Shown: in pieces, positions 43,805 to 53,239 of the stretch | Layout: each line of letters starts with the position of its first letter | Numbering within the stretch: position 1 is the first letter of the stretch | The notes under the pieces: model-generated | Told to the model about the DNA's origin: nothing | Databases searched by the model: none | The model's input: the letters and a program-made list of their open reading frames with translations, nothing else | Assembly: GCA_036250195.1 (NCBI GenBank) | Contig: JAVHZZ010000005.1 | Coordinates: 180,465,448 to 180,529,447 of the forward strand | DNA length: 64,000 bases | Origin: Mixophyes australis | Taxonomy: Eukaryota > Chordata > Amphibia > Anura > Limnodynastidae | Direction of reading: 5' to 3' | Program-made: the position numbers and the translations under genes

Positions 43805-46672
43805 CTATATGCAACCTAAGACCTCAGAATCGATGTTCAATCCATTGGAGGCCAATGTCTGCATTTCAAAAATATGTTTAATTTCTTCCTTCTTAATTTT
43901 CTTTTTGAAATCACCTCCTCTCCAGTCTCTTTGTACTAGTTTGATTGCCATAAAGGATGTAAAAATAGGATCTTGATTATGTTTTAATTTGTAGTGCTGT
44001 GAAACACTGTGTGTCTCTAAACCATTTTTGATGTTCCTATTGTGTTCACTCAGACGTACTGATAATGGTCTAATCGTTCTGCCAATGTATTGTAGACGAC
44101 AGGGACATTCAAGGAGGTAAATAGCATCCTTGGTGTCACATGTCATAAAATCCTTAATGTTGTATAGGGTCCCTGTTTTATTTGATTTGTACTGCTGAAT
44201 AGGTTTGGTGCTCTCCTGTCTGTGGCTCCTGCATGTGATACACCTACCACAGGGAAAGAAACCTGTAGATTGTAGGTTAATTGGCTGCTATCAAAAATTG
44301 ACCCTAGTCTCTCTGTCTGTGTGTATGTTAGGGAATTTAGACTGTAAGCTCCAATGGGGCAGGGACTGATGTGAATGAGTTCTCTGTGCAGCGCTGCGGA
44401 ATCAGTGGCGCTATATAAATAAATGGTGATGATGATGATTGTTATTTGAAAATAAGTAAAGATTGTACCTGCTTGGTTGGAGCTATGTATCTTGTAACCA
44501 ATTTGGTCTTTAAGTTCGGTACTTTTCTGTAGACCATTTGTGGTTGTTAAGATAAAGTGTTCCTCAGGTCTGGGTCTTGTAATAAAATGTCCCAATATTT
44601 CTTGATAATACTCCTGACTTTAAATGCTGAATTATGGTCATCTGTAATGAAGTATGTATTCTCTGAACTTTTCTCTGATTATTGATTGTCGGATTCTATG
44701 TATATTAGCAGATCTTCCCTTTTAAGATTAGTAGTATCCAAAAAGGCCTTCTCTACTATCTCTGAATTATATCTTTTTTCCCTTTTTTTTTTTTAAGTTG
44801 TTGACCCTGGATGGCAAAAGTGTCTAAATCGGAACAATTCCTCCTAATTCTCCTAAACTGACCGAATGGATAGCCATTGAGGGTGATGGTTGCTAGTTGC
44901 CAAAATAAAGCTGTTGACGTCAACTGGTTTATTGTATGTCTTTGTTTTGTGTTGTTGATTATCAGCATAAATCAAGAAAATCAATGGATTGTTGACTGTA
45001 TTTAGTAGTGAAGATAAGGTTATGTGAATTTTGATTGAGTTCTGTAATGAAACTTTGTAATGAAGGTTCATTCCTCTTCCATATGAATATGACATCATCA
45101 ATGTAATGCTGCCAGAGGACCAGGTTCGCCCCTGCTGCGGGGTGAAACCAGATGTTCTCAATCTCCCACTTACTCATGAAGAGATTAGTGCAGCTCAAGG
45201 CGAAACTGGTCCCCATTGCCGTGCCTTTAATCTGAAGTTGAAAATTGTCTTGAAACCAAAAATAGTTTTGAGTTAATATAAACTCTATGCTGTCTATACT
45301 TGTTCTTTTTCCATGTTCGGGTCTTGTGATGTATGAAATACTTGCTAGACCTTGTTTGTGGTCTAAGACGGTACAGAGTGACATCATGTCACTTGTGACT
45401 ACCCAGTGTGTTCCGTCCCATTTTATGTCGTTGAGGATATTAAGAATTTGGGTAGTGTCTCTAATGTATGATCACTGTTCTCCCACAGACTTCTGTAGAG
45501 AGATGTCTATGTAGTGTGACAAATTGGAGGTCATTGAACAAATACCTGATATAATGGGTCTACCTGGTGGATTAGTGGTGTTTTTATGTACCTTGGGTAG
45601 GTAATAGAAAACTGCTATCTTTGGATATGGTATATGTATATAATCCAATTCTGATTTGTTGATACCAGTTTGTAGACCTTTTTCATGTGAGTTGTGAGTA
45701 TCTTGTGAAATTTTGTGTTGGTATCAGAGGGTAACTGTCTATAGGTAGTACCATCTTCTAGAATCCTACATGATTCCTTGATGTAATCTTCCTTGTTCAG
45801 TAACACCACCTATACCCCCTTATCAGCTGGTTTTATTATCAAATTCCTATTGTTTTGTAGGTTTAGAAGTGCTAGAGTCTCTGCCTTGGTGAGATTACAG
45901 CATTTGTAATAGATTTGGGTATTGGTCTTATCTATATTGTTCATAACCATCCTCTCAAAGGTTTGTATCATGGGGCCTTTGAGATAGCTTGGGTTGAATT
46001 TGGAAGGTGGTTTTAGGTTAGAATGTTGAAATAATGATTGTGGAGTCTCCTGGTGCATTATTGGATGTTTGATGAAGTATTTTAGGGGCAAGTTTCCTTG
46101 AAAACTCAATTAAGTCTAGATACATCTCGAATTTGTTCAATTTGTTATTTGGTGCAAATTTTAACCCTTTCTGCAGCAGTGATATGTGTGAGACCCCTAG
46201 TGGATGGCTACTGAGGTTGAAAATGCCTCCTCCTTGTTCACTGGGGTAAGTTTGGTTACTATTGTGGTTTTTATCCTTTTGACCTCGCCTGCACCATCTT
46301 CTATAGGTTCTAGTTTTCTCTTTGTGTGTGAATTTGGGGTGGTTATGAATGGTGGTGTCATGGAGGGTACACTCATTCCTAAAAAAGGCTCAATATTGTC
46401 AGGGTTGGATATTGTGGGGGCTGTGTTTATATTACCACTGGTCAATGATGTAGTTCCTGCATTTTGATTTGTCTGTTCTATCTCTGATGAGTTGTTAATG
46501 GTCTGAAAAATCGTGTCTGGAGTATTATGTAATTGAATTATATGTGAAAGGTCAGCATCCAGCCAACCTTGTCCGAAGGATTCTCTCACAATATCATTAT
46601 AACCAGTATTGTTGTCTAGATCATGAATTGAGAATGAACAATCTCTTCCCGTTGTACTATTCGATCCCTTAA
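43805..46672 (-). pseudogene. Penelope polyprotein: reverse transcriptase plus GIY-YIG endonuclease, decayed
   Basis: Penelope-like enzymes copy RNA at chromosome ends or nicks, using an RT related to telomerase and a GIY-YIG nuclease. Visible in order on the - strand: an N-terminal region with basic KRKLEPIEDG (46300); PPSKFNPSYLKGPMIQTFER and NNRNLIIKPADKG (46.0-45.8 kb), a stop, then VVLLNKEDYIKES; KGTAMGTSFALSCTNLFMSK and the catalytic HYIDDVIFIW (about 45085); GFFPCGRCITCRS, a Cys-rich finger at about 44240; and finally YLLECPCRLQYIGRT with SVRLSEHNRNI, the GIY-YIG motif with its conserved Arg and Glu-like region (44146-43805). Several stops and frame changes occur, and a SINE splits the linker at 44273-44440. 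The YIDD catalytic pair is intact, but the whole frame is not. Confidence 0.93.
44273..44440 (+). mobile_element. 5'-truncated SINE inserted in the Penelope coding region
   Basis: It starts in the middle of the SINE body (TAGGTTAATTGGCTGC) and runs through TAGACTGTAAGCTCCAATGG and GGCGCTATATAAATAAATGG to a GAT repeat tail. Penelope coding resumes on both sides. Confidence 0.9.
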
Positions 46673-47196
46673 TGAGCGTTTAGACTCCTTAGTTCCAGTA
46701 TGAATAAGGGTCATATATTGCTGATAAATTAATTTTAGTTGTTTGTATATAGGAATATCCTTCCCTGAAGTGTGTAAACACTTGTCTTTGTGTTTAGAGA
46801 TTTGAGCTTTTGATTATCTGATGTGTGGTTCTTTGGTCATGAACCTTTTATACCAAATTTGTCCCTTAAAACCTTTCTTTTTATCTAATTCTTTCTTGTC
46901 TAACCGATTTTTGATCTCTCTAGTGTGATATAGTCATTATGAATTTAAAATCTGGATAATGATGAATCTAACTTCGTAATTGCTATGTCCAATTGTTTAA
47001 GTTCTACAGTTCTGAAGTCAATGATAAGATCCATCAACTGTAAAAAGCATTGTTTGAGAATTGCATGCCATTTGTCCATAAAAACTGGATTATCCAGGTG
47101 ATGTGTGAGTTTCTTAATAAGGGTGAGACCTTTTTTTTATAATGGACTCACTGGTACCACTGAAGTGTGTGTTACACTGAAGTTGTGCCTGCATAC

Positions 47197-47241
47197 ACCT
47201 CTACGCGTTTCGTTCCTAATCGGAACTTTTTCAAGAGTCTT
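47197..47241 (-). ncRNA. Hammerhead-ribozyme-like motif, 5' side of the Penelope element
   Basis: On the - strand: CTC, core TTGAAAA, a perfect five-pair stem II GTTCC/GATTA/GGAAC, GAAA, the palindrome ACGCGT as minimal stem III, A at the cleavage site, then GAG closing stem I. The core is degenerate relative to CUGAUGA, but the architecture is complete. Confidence 0.55.
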
Positions 47242-47260
47242 GAAAACTTAGCCTCTTTTC

Positions 47261-47933
47261 AGGTTTGCTTCACGGACCGGAGGAACTTTACCGGGGAATG
47301 ACACCCTAATTGGCAGTACACATCGGAAGGAATATTCCTTATCTTGGGTATCAAATTAATTTTTTCTAATCATTATCCTGGATAAATAACGATTCTAAAC
47401 CACATCAGAGGACGGGAATTGAGGTTAAGACATCAGTCGACATTACGGATCATCATTTGGAGACCCATCTCACAGTACATTTTAGTGACTCTAATCGGAA
47501 AAGATATTGCACATATCAATCCCTCCATTGAGGAGTATATGTGCTTTTTTCATATATAAATATATGTCATATTTACAGAGTCCTTTTAGTAGCAATTTTT
47601 AATGTTGACAGCTGATTCATAAAATGGTAATCAATCTGCGCTCTCACACTGCATTGTATGTTGTAGTTATATGAACATCAATATCGGAGTCGATGTAATT
47701 AGAGCTTATTATTGTGTGTTTTTTAGATGTGTGTATGAGTGTATATTTGATTTTGTACTCTTGTGTTATATATGTATAAGTCTGTATTTCTTCATGCTCT
47801 TTTACTGAGTGCTGTAGGATTGAATTAACTATACAGCGTTTAGACTTTGGGAGAATCTCCCTACATGCTGCTTGTAGCAGGCTAAGTGTAAAAATTGGAT
47901 TTGAGCGCTTATCCCTAATTTTGTACATATGTA

Positions 47934-47939
<6 letters not shown>
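47261..47939 (-). other. Leader or flank upstream of the Penelope element
   Basis: Non-coding sequence between the 5' ribozyme-like motif and the TA microsatellite. It could be the distal part of the 5' pLTR, but I cannot align it to the 3' end by eye. Confidence 0.4.
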
Positions 47940-48020
<81 letters not shown>

Positions 48021-48040
48021 GTGTGTGTGTGTATATGTAT
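47940..48040. repeat. (TA)n/(TG)n microsatellite, left side of the gypsy insertion
   Basis: TG repeats, about 30 TA units, an interrupting G, then TG repeats directly abutting the LTR. Confidence 0.95.
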
Positions 48041-48513
48041 TGTGGCAAGAGGCCGCTACTGCAGAAGCACTCGCGAACAACTTCCTTTTTATGTAGCTTT
48101 ATTGTCAGGATGGTAAATGTTTTGACACCGTACAGTTTTCACAGCATTTCTTGGAGACCCTAAACGCTAGCTAGACATAGCTCAGCTCTCTCAAGACCAG
48201 CCAGCTTCCCCAGCATTGATCTCCCTGAACAAATGGCACAAACAAGCTTTTATACATGTTACTCCTCCTCCAGCCTTAGCTTGATGGACAGGTGACACAC
48301 CCACCTTCTCTTTAAAGGAAAACACCCATCAGTGGCTCTGTTTGCACAGACACACCCAGTCTGTTTGCTGAAAGGAAATCATGTAAGTTAACAAACTTTA
48401 AACTACACATACGTTTTTACCTGATTTAATCTCAACCTAGGTGCATAACTGTGCCAATGTTTTATTCTGTTTGTATACTTTCTCTGCCTCTTGTCAGAAA
48501 AATGTCTCCCCCT
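48041..48513 (-). repeat. 3' LTR of the gypsy element
   Basis: It starts TGTGGCAAGAGGCC on the + strand and matches 52543-53020 throughout. The inner boundary near 48505-48515 is set by loss of similarity and by the purine-rich AGGGGGAGA on the - strand, a likely polypurine tract. The RT frame ends about 50 bp inside this LTR. Confidence 0.92.
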
Positions 48514-49973
48514 AGCGTCTCCAAGTAGAGGGATGCGGACTTCGCGAGGAGCGCATATTTTCGTGACAACGCATCTGCATTCTTGTGCAGAATCCCAGGT
48601 CTATGTTCTACTGAGAACTTGAAAGGTTGCAGTGCCAAGAACCAGCGGGTTACCTTGGCATTTACCTCCTGGTTGTTCTGCGTCCATCTTAATGGTGCAT
48701 GGTCTGTTATTAAGGTGAACTCTCTGCCTAGGAGATAATAGCACAGAGCTTCTGTAGCCCATTTAATGGCGAGACATTCTTTCTCCACAGTGGCATATTT
48801 TTGTTCCCTTGGAAGCAACTTCCGACTTAGGTACAGGACAGGGTTTTCTACTCCATTCTTCTCCTGTGACAAGACTGCACCTAAGCCAACACCAGAAGCA
48901 TCAGTTTGGAGGAAGAACCTCCAGGTAAAATCTGGTGCTTGTAGAACTGGAGAGGAACAAAGAGCTAACCGAAGATGAGACCAGGCGGTTTCTGCAGAGT
49001 CAGACCAGGTTAATCTATCTGGACAACTTTTTTTTAACATGTCCGTAAGTGGAGCAGCTCTAGTGGCGAAGTGGCTTACAAACCGCCTGTAGTAACCTAC
49101 TAAGCCTAAAAAGGTTCTTAACTGCGACTTTTTTTCTGGTCTTGCCCAATTTTTGACTGCCTCCACTTTGTCTAGCTGGGGTTTTACATGCCCTCGACCA
49201 ACAATGTACCCCAAATATTTGGCTTCTCTCATGTCTATGGCACATTTCTCTGGGTTAGCTGTTAATCCCGCTGACCTTAATGAAGTTAAGACCGCCTCAA
49301 CTTTGGCTAAATGTGATCCCCAGTTTGGGGTATAAATCACTATATCGTCCAGGTAAGCGGCTGCATAAGCTGTGTGAGGTCGTAGCAATTTATTCATGGC
49401 CCTTTGGAAGGTGGCAGGTGCCCCATGCAACCCAAAGGGTAGGACTTTATATTGATAGAGGCCATCGGGGGTGGAAAATGCAGTCTTTGGCTTGGCCGTG
49501 GAAATCAGGGGAACTTGCCAATAACCCTTTGTTAGATCAAGGGTTGTTAAATAAATGCTACCAGCAAGATTTTCCACTAGTTCATCCACACGTGGCATCG
49601 GATAGGCATCAAACTGCGACATACTGTTTAGGCGCCTAAAGTCATTGCAGAACCTAATTGTCCCATTGGGTTTCGGGACAAGCACAATGGGACTATTCCA
49701 TTCACTAGTGGACTCTTCAATCACATCTAACTGGAGCATCGTCTCGACCTCCTTTCTCACGTCCACCCGTCTGGCTTCTGGAATACGATATGGCTTCTGC
49801 TTTACAATGACTCCTGGCGCAGTGATAATGTCGTGTTCGATTAAGGTAGTGCGCCCAGGAATGGAAGAGAAGACATCCCTGTTCCGGCGAATCATTTCTT
49901 CAGTCTGTTGTCTCTGCTGAATGGACAAAGCTGACTCTATGGGCACTTCAGACTTTTCAATGGCAGTACTCAC
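48462..49973 (-). CDS. Reverse transcriptase-RNase H of the gypsy element, open frame of 503 codons
   Basis: Copies element RNA into DNA. Residues about 60-115 hold KQKPYRIPEARR and PIVLVPKPNGTIRFCNDFRR. LTTLDLTKGYWQVPL (about 142-156) and LPFGLHGAPATFQRAMN follow, and the catalytic YLDD is at 207-210. The connection domain has LRTFLGLVGYYRRFV. RNase H shows LQTDASGVGLGAVL (357 on), ATVEKECLAI (Glu 398/400), LITDHAPLRW (423-428) and HKNADALSR (463-471), so its catalytic acids are present. The frame is unbroken. The start Met at 49973 is only the first in frame, since the original polyprotein continued from integrase. It ends inside the 3' LTR. Confidence 0.95.
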   Translation of the reverse strand: MSTAIEKSEVPIESALSIQQRQQTEEMIRRNRDVFSSIPGRTTLIEHDIITAPGVIVKQKPYRIPEARRVDVRKEVETMLQLDVIEESTSEWNSPIVLVPKPNGTIRFCNDFRRLNSMSQFDAYPMPRVDELVENLAGSIYLTTLDLTKGYWQVPLISTAKPKTAFSTPDGLYQYKVLPFGLHGAPATFQRAMNKLLRPHTAYAAAYLDDIVIYTPNWGSHLAKVEAVLTSLRSAGLTANPEKCAIDMREAKYLGYIVGRGHVKPQLDKVEAVKNWARPEKKSQLRTFLGLVGYYRRFVSHFATRAAPLTDMLKKSCPDRLTWSDSAETAWSHLRLALCSSPVLQAPDFTWRFFLQTDASGVGLGAVLSQEKNGVENPVLYLSRKLLPREQKYATVEKECLAIKWATEALCYYLLGREFTLITDHAPLRWTQNNQEVNAKVTRWFLALQPFKFSVEHRPGILHKNADALSRKYALLAKSASLYLETLGGDIFLTRGRESIQTE

Positions 49974-50046
49974 TACCTGAGCAGAGGTTTCCTCATCATG
50001 CCAAGGTTTAAGGAGGTTAACATGATATATTTGCTCCTTCCTTCTC

Positions 50047-51382
50047 CTACCTAACTGGCGGACTCATATGGACCCTGCCAATGGGCGAAAAGTTGCTTTC
50101 CTGGGTGGGAACCAGGACTAGGACCTTGTCCCCAGGCTTGAAAGATCGAACAACAGCAGTTTTATCATAACTTTTTCTCTGTCGTTCCTGAGCCTCATTT
50201 ACATGTTGCTGCACAATGGGCCCTATCTTTCCTAGCCTCTCATACATTTGTGCCACAAATTGTACCAGATTTGGCTCCCTGGGACCTTGCTGCTCCCACC
50301 CTTCTTTTAACATATCCAAGATACCCCTGGGCTGTCTCCCAAACAATAACTCAAAGGGACTAAACCCTGTTGAAGCTTGAGGTACCTCACGGATGCCAAA
50401 CATCAAATAGGGAATAAGAGTGTCCCAATCTTTTTTCTCTTGAGCCACTGCTTTCCTGAGCATGTGCTTTAATGTGCGGTTAAAGCGTTCCACCAAGCCA
50501 TCTGTTTGTGGATGGTATACAGAGGTGTGAAGCGCCGTAACCCCTAGCAACTGGCACATGTCCTTAATCACTTTAGACATGAATGGAGTACCCTGATCTG
50601 TGAAAATTTCTTTGGGTATTCCCAAGCGTCTAAACATCAATACAAGTTCCTTAGCTATGATGCTGGACTTTATGTTTCGTAGAGGAATTGCCTCTGGATA
50701 CCTGGTTGCATAGTCAAACACCACTAGTATAAATTGGTGCCCACGTGCGGATTTTTCCAGGGGCCCCCACAAGGTCCATAGCTATCCGTTCAAAGGGAAC
50801 TTGTACTATTGGAATTGGAAAGAGAGATGCCCTGTACATGGGTTTGGGACAGGTTCTCTGACAAATGGGACAGGACCGGCAATACTTTTTCATTGCCATG
50901 TGTACACCGGGCCAGTAAAACCTAAGCAGAACTCGTTCCCGTGTTTTATCCTTCCCTAGGTGTCCCCCACAGACATGTGTATGTGCTGCTTTTAACACTA
51001 GGGTTACATGGACCTGAGGAACCATTAATTGTTCTACTTTATCCCCCTGTACAGTAGCAACTCTATACAGGAAATTATTTTTAACAATAAAATATGGTAT
51101 ACCTTCTGCAGGCTGGGTGGCTTTTGCTACCCCATTTACCTCAGTCACACTTTTGAAGGCATGTTCCAAAGTGGCATCATTAAGTTGGTCTAGAGCAAAG
51201 TCCTGCAAAGGAAACAAAATTGGTATTGCGGACCAGTCCGTATCCTCACTGACAGGCAGGGTGGGCTCATCTGCGACATCACCGACCAATGCTAGTTTGG
51301 ACTGTGTTTTCCCGCAGGTGGATGCTTTTGTGGAACTCCAGCTGTGACTCCCAGGATGGCATTCCGGTTTGGCGGTTCCCAA
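50047..51382 (-). pseudogene. Integrase region of the gypsy element, frameshifted
   Basis: The first frame (51382-50714) carries the linker and the HHCC zinc finger: HVTLVLKAAHTHVCGGHLGK and CRSCPICQRTCP. It then runs to IAMDLVGAP, where a one-base shift in a C/G run near 50760 moves the reading to the second frame (50772-50047). That frame holds the catalytic core: FILVVFDYATRYPE (first Asp), IFTDQGTPFMS (second Asp) and LVERFNRTLKH (Glu, 35 residues after the second Asp). The C-terminal GDKVLVLVP part follows. Between 50047 and 49973 broken sequence still reads YHVNLLKPW, the usual end of a gypsy integrase. Confidence 0.93.
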
Positions 51383-52524
51383 AGATCGATGCCCAGATGT
51401 TGTGGATTCTTAGGCGGTTCCTTTAAGACCGGGCCTCCGACCGTTGCATGAATTGCCGGCATGGTTTCGGGTAAGGCAGAGCTGGAATCCAATGAGAGTT
51501 CACTCCCCGAGTCAACCAAGGCCAGAACAAGGTTTTGGTTGATTAGCACAGTCACCCGGAACAAACAAGGACTTCCTGATGTTGGACTCATGGTAAAACA
51601 GCTTGGAAAAGCAGGCCCAATATGTGCCACGGAACAGTCCATGGGTTCAGGTAGTTTAGGACACTTTGCCTTAAAGTGGCCTGGCTCACCACATTCAAAA
51701 CACTTCAGATTAGACAGTTTTGCACCTGGCCCTCTCTCCGTAGCAGTTTTGCCATTGGGCCCTGTAGCAAGGATTGTCAAACCTGGCTTTTGGCGTGTCA
51801 GCGGCTTTGGCAAAAATGCAGGTTCTTTAGTCATTTGCTGTAACGCACAAAAACTTTCTACCACGGTGGCAAGCTCTTCATAAGTTTGTGGGTCTGATTG
51901 CAGCACCCACCTTTGCAAATCGCGGTTCAGCCCCCGGATGCAGTGATCTCTCGCCAGAACTTCAATAATCCGAGAAGGCGAATTCTCCTCGGGCTGCAGC
52001 CATTTCTTTAAAATTTTAGAAAGCTCAGCCACTTGCGCTCAGACCGTTTTTTCTTTATCATAGCGCCATTGGTGATAGCGCTGGGCTCGGCCTGGCCCGG
52101 AAACTCCAATGCGAGCCAATATCTCAGACTTTAGGCACAGATAGTCAGAGGCCCGTTCCTCATCTAGATCCATATAAGCTCGCTGAGCTTCACCAGTCAG
52201 ATATGGCCCCAGCCTCTTAGCCCAGTCTTTAGGAGGCCACTTTGGCCTTTTTGCAAGTCTCTCAAAGGACACCAGATATGTTTCTATGTCATCACCTGGC
52301 GACATTTTCTGGAGTACAGGACCAGGTGGTTCATTGCTGTCATGCCTCACCTGGCTTAGCTCTTCTCTTAAGAGCCTTGTGTTTTCCACCTGTGCCTCGG
52401 CAACTCGTAGCATCTGAGCTTGCTGCTGTTGCTGCGCAGCGGCCACATTCACGAGGGTTCTCAGTACTTCCTCCATGTAGACGTCTGCGCGGGTTGGGTA
52501 GCGGAAACTTGCTTCCCAGAGCAT
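51292..52524 (-). pseudogene. Gag-protease of the gypsy element, with SCAN-like capsid, zinc knuckle and protease
   Basis: Structural polyprotein. It begins MLWEASFRYPTRADVYMEEV with a Gln-rich coiled coil, then DDIETYLVSFERLAKRPKWP and GEAQRAYMDL of the capsid. A single TGA interrupts at about 52036, after DKEKTV. The frame continues with LKKWLQPEENSPSRIIEVL and LQRWVLQSDPQTYEELATVV, which aligns with the SCAN dimerisation domain of vertebrate zinc-finger proteins. Next come the CX2CX4HX4C knuckle CFECGEPGHFKAKC and the aspartic protease motif LALVDSGSELS. The frame ends at 51292 and overlaps the start of the next frame. It is one stop short of intact. Confidence 0.92.
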
Positions 52525-52539
52525 CCCACTTCTGACACC
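52524..52539 (-). promoter_or_regulatory. Primer-binding site matching tRNA-Leu
   Basis: TCCCACTTCTGACACC on the + strand equals the 3' end of vertebrate tRNA-Leu before the CCA end. On the element strand it lies three bases after the 5' LTR. It overlaps the gag initiation codon region (ATG complement at 52522-52524). Confidence 0.8.
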
Positions 52540-52542
52540 TCT

Positions 52543-53020
52543 TGTGGCAAGAGCCCGCTACTGCAGAAGCACACGCGAACAACTTCTTCCTTTTTATGTA
52601 GCTTTATTGTCAGGATGGTAAATGTTTTGACCCCGTACAGTTTTCACAGCATTTCTTGGAGACCCTAAACGCTAGCTATACATAGACCAGCTCTCTCTCA
52701 GGACCAGCCAGCTTCCCCAGCGTTGATCTCCCTGAACAAATGGCACAAACAAGCTTTTATACATGTTACTTCTCCTCCAGCCTTAGCTTGATGGACAGGT
52801 GACACACCCACCTTCTCTTTAAAAGAAAACACCCATCAGTGGCTCTGTTTGCACAGACACACCCTGTCTGTTTGCTGAGAGGAAATCATGTAAGTTAACA
52901 AACTTTAAACTACACATACGTTTTTACCTGGTTTAATCTCAACCTAGGTGCATAACTGTGCCAATGTTTTATTCTGTTTGTATACTTTCTCTGCCTCTTG
53001 TCAGAAAAATGCCTCCCTCT
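52543..53020 (-). repeat. 5' LTR of the gypsy element
   Basis: Direct repeat of 48041-48513, with TGTGGCAAGAGCCC at the + strand start. Its inner edge abuts the primer-binding site and its outer edge abuts TA repeats. Confidence 0.92.
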
Positions 53021-53022
53021 GT

Positions 53023-53082
<60 letters not shown>

Positions 53083-53083
53083 T

Positions 53084-53151
<68 letters not shown>

Positions 53152-53163
53152 TATATATATATT

Positions 53164-53229
<66 letters not shown>
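53021..53229. repeat. (TA)n/(TG)n/(CA)n compound microsatellite, right side of the gypsy insertion
   Basis: About 200 bp of TA, TG and CA runs with a near-palindromic TG...CA arrangement. It is the counterpart of the repeat at 47940-48040. Confidence 0.95.
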
Positions 53230-53231
<2 letters not shown>

Positions 53232-53239
53232 AACTGACC

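Larger units (their letters stand above)
42020..47260 (-). mobile_element. Penelope-like retroelement with flanking hammerhead-like motifs
   Basis: On the - strand the order is: hammerhead-like motif (47197-47241), about 0.5 kb of leader, a decayed polyprotein with reverse transcriptase and GIY-YIG endonuclease (about 46700-43805), then a 3' region with a second hammerhead-like motif (42953-42999) and a non-coding end that fades out near 42020 (GGAAAAAAGAAAGAGAG on the + strand). This is the known layout of Penelope-like elements, whose terminal pLTRs carry hammerhead ribozymes. A SINE has inserted in the coding region. The outer limits are approximate. The 5' leader may extend to the TA microsatellite near 47940. 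Confidence 0.85.
48041..53020 (-). mobile_element. Complete Gmr1-type Ty3/gypsy LTR retrotransposon
   Basis: Two direct LTRs (about 48041-48513 and 52543-53020) bound a 4.0 kb interior on the - strand. The order is primer-binding site, gag with SCAN-like and zinc-knuckle domains, protease, integrase, then reverse transcriptase and RNase H. Integrase ahead of RT is the order known for Gmr1-like gypsy elements rather than the usual gypsy order. By eye the LTRs differ at about 15 positions and two or three small indels over about 470 bp, so the insertion is moderately old. It sits in a TA microsatellite. Lesions in gag and integrase make it non-autonomous. Confidence 0.95.

Noticed and set aside
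47644..48163. Reading frames rich in Tyr-Ile repeats
   Set aside because: Translations of TA/TG microsatellites.
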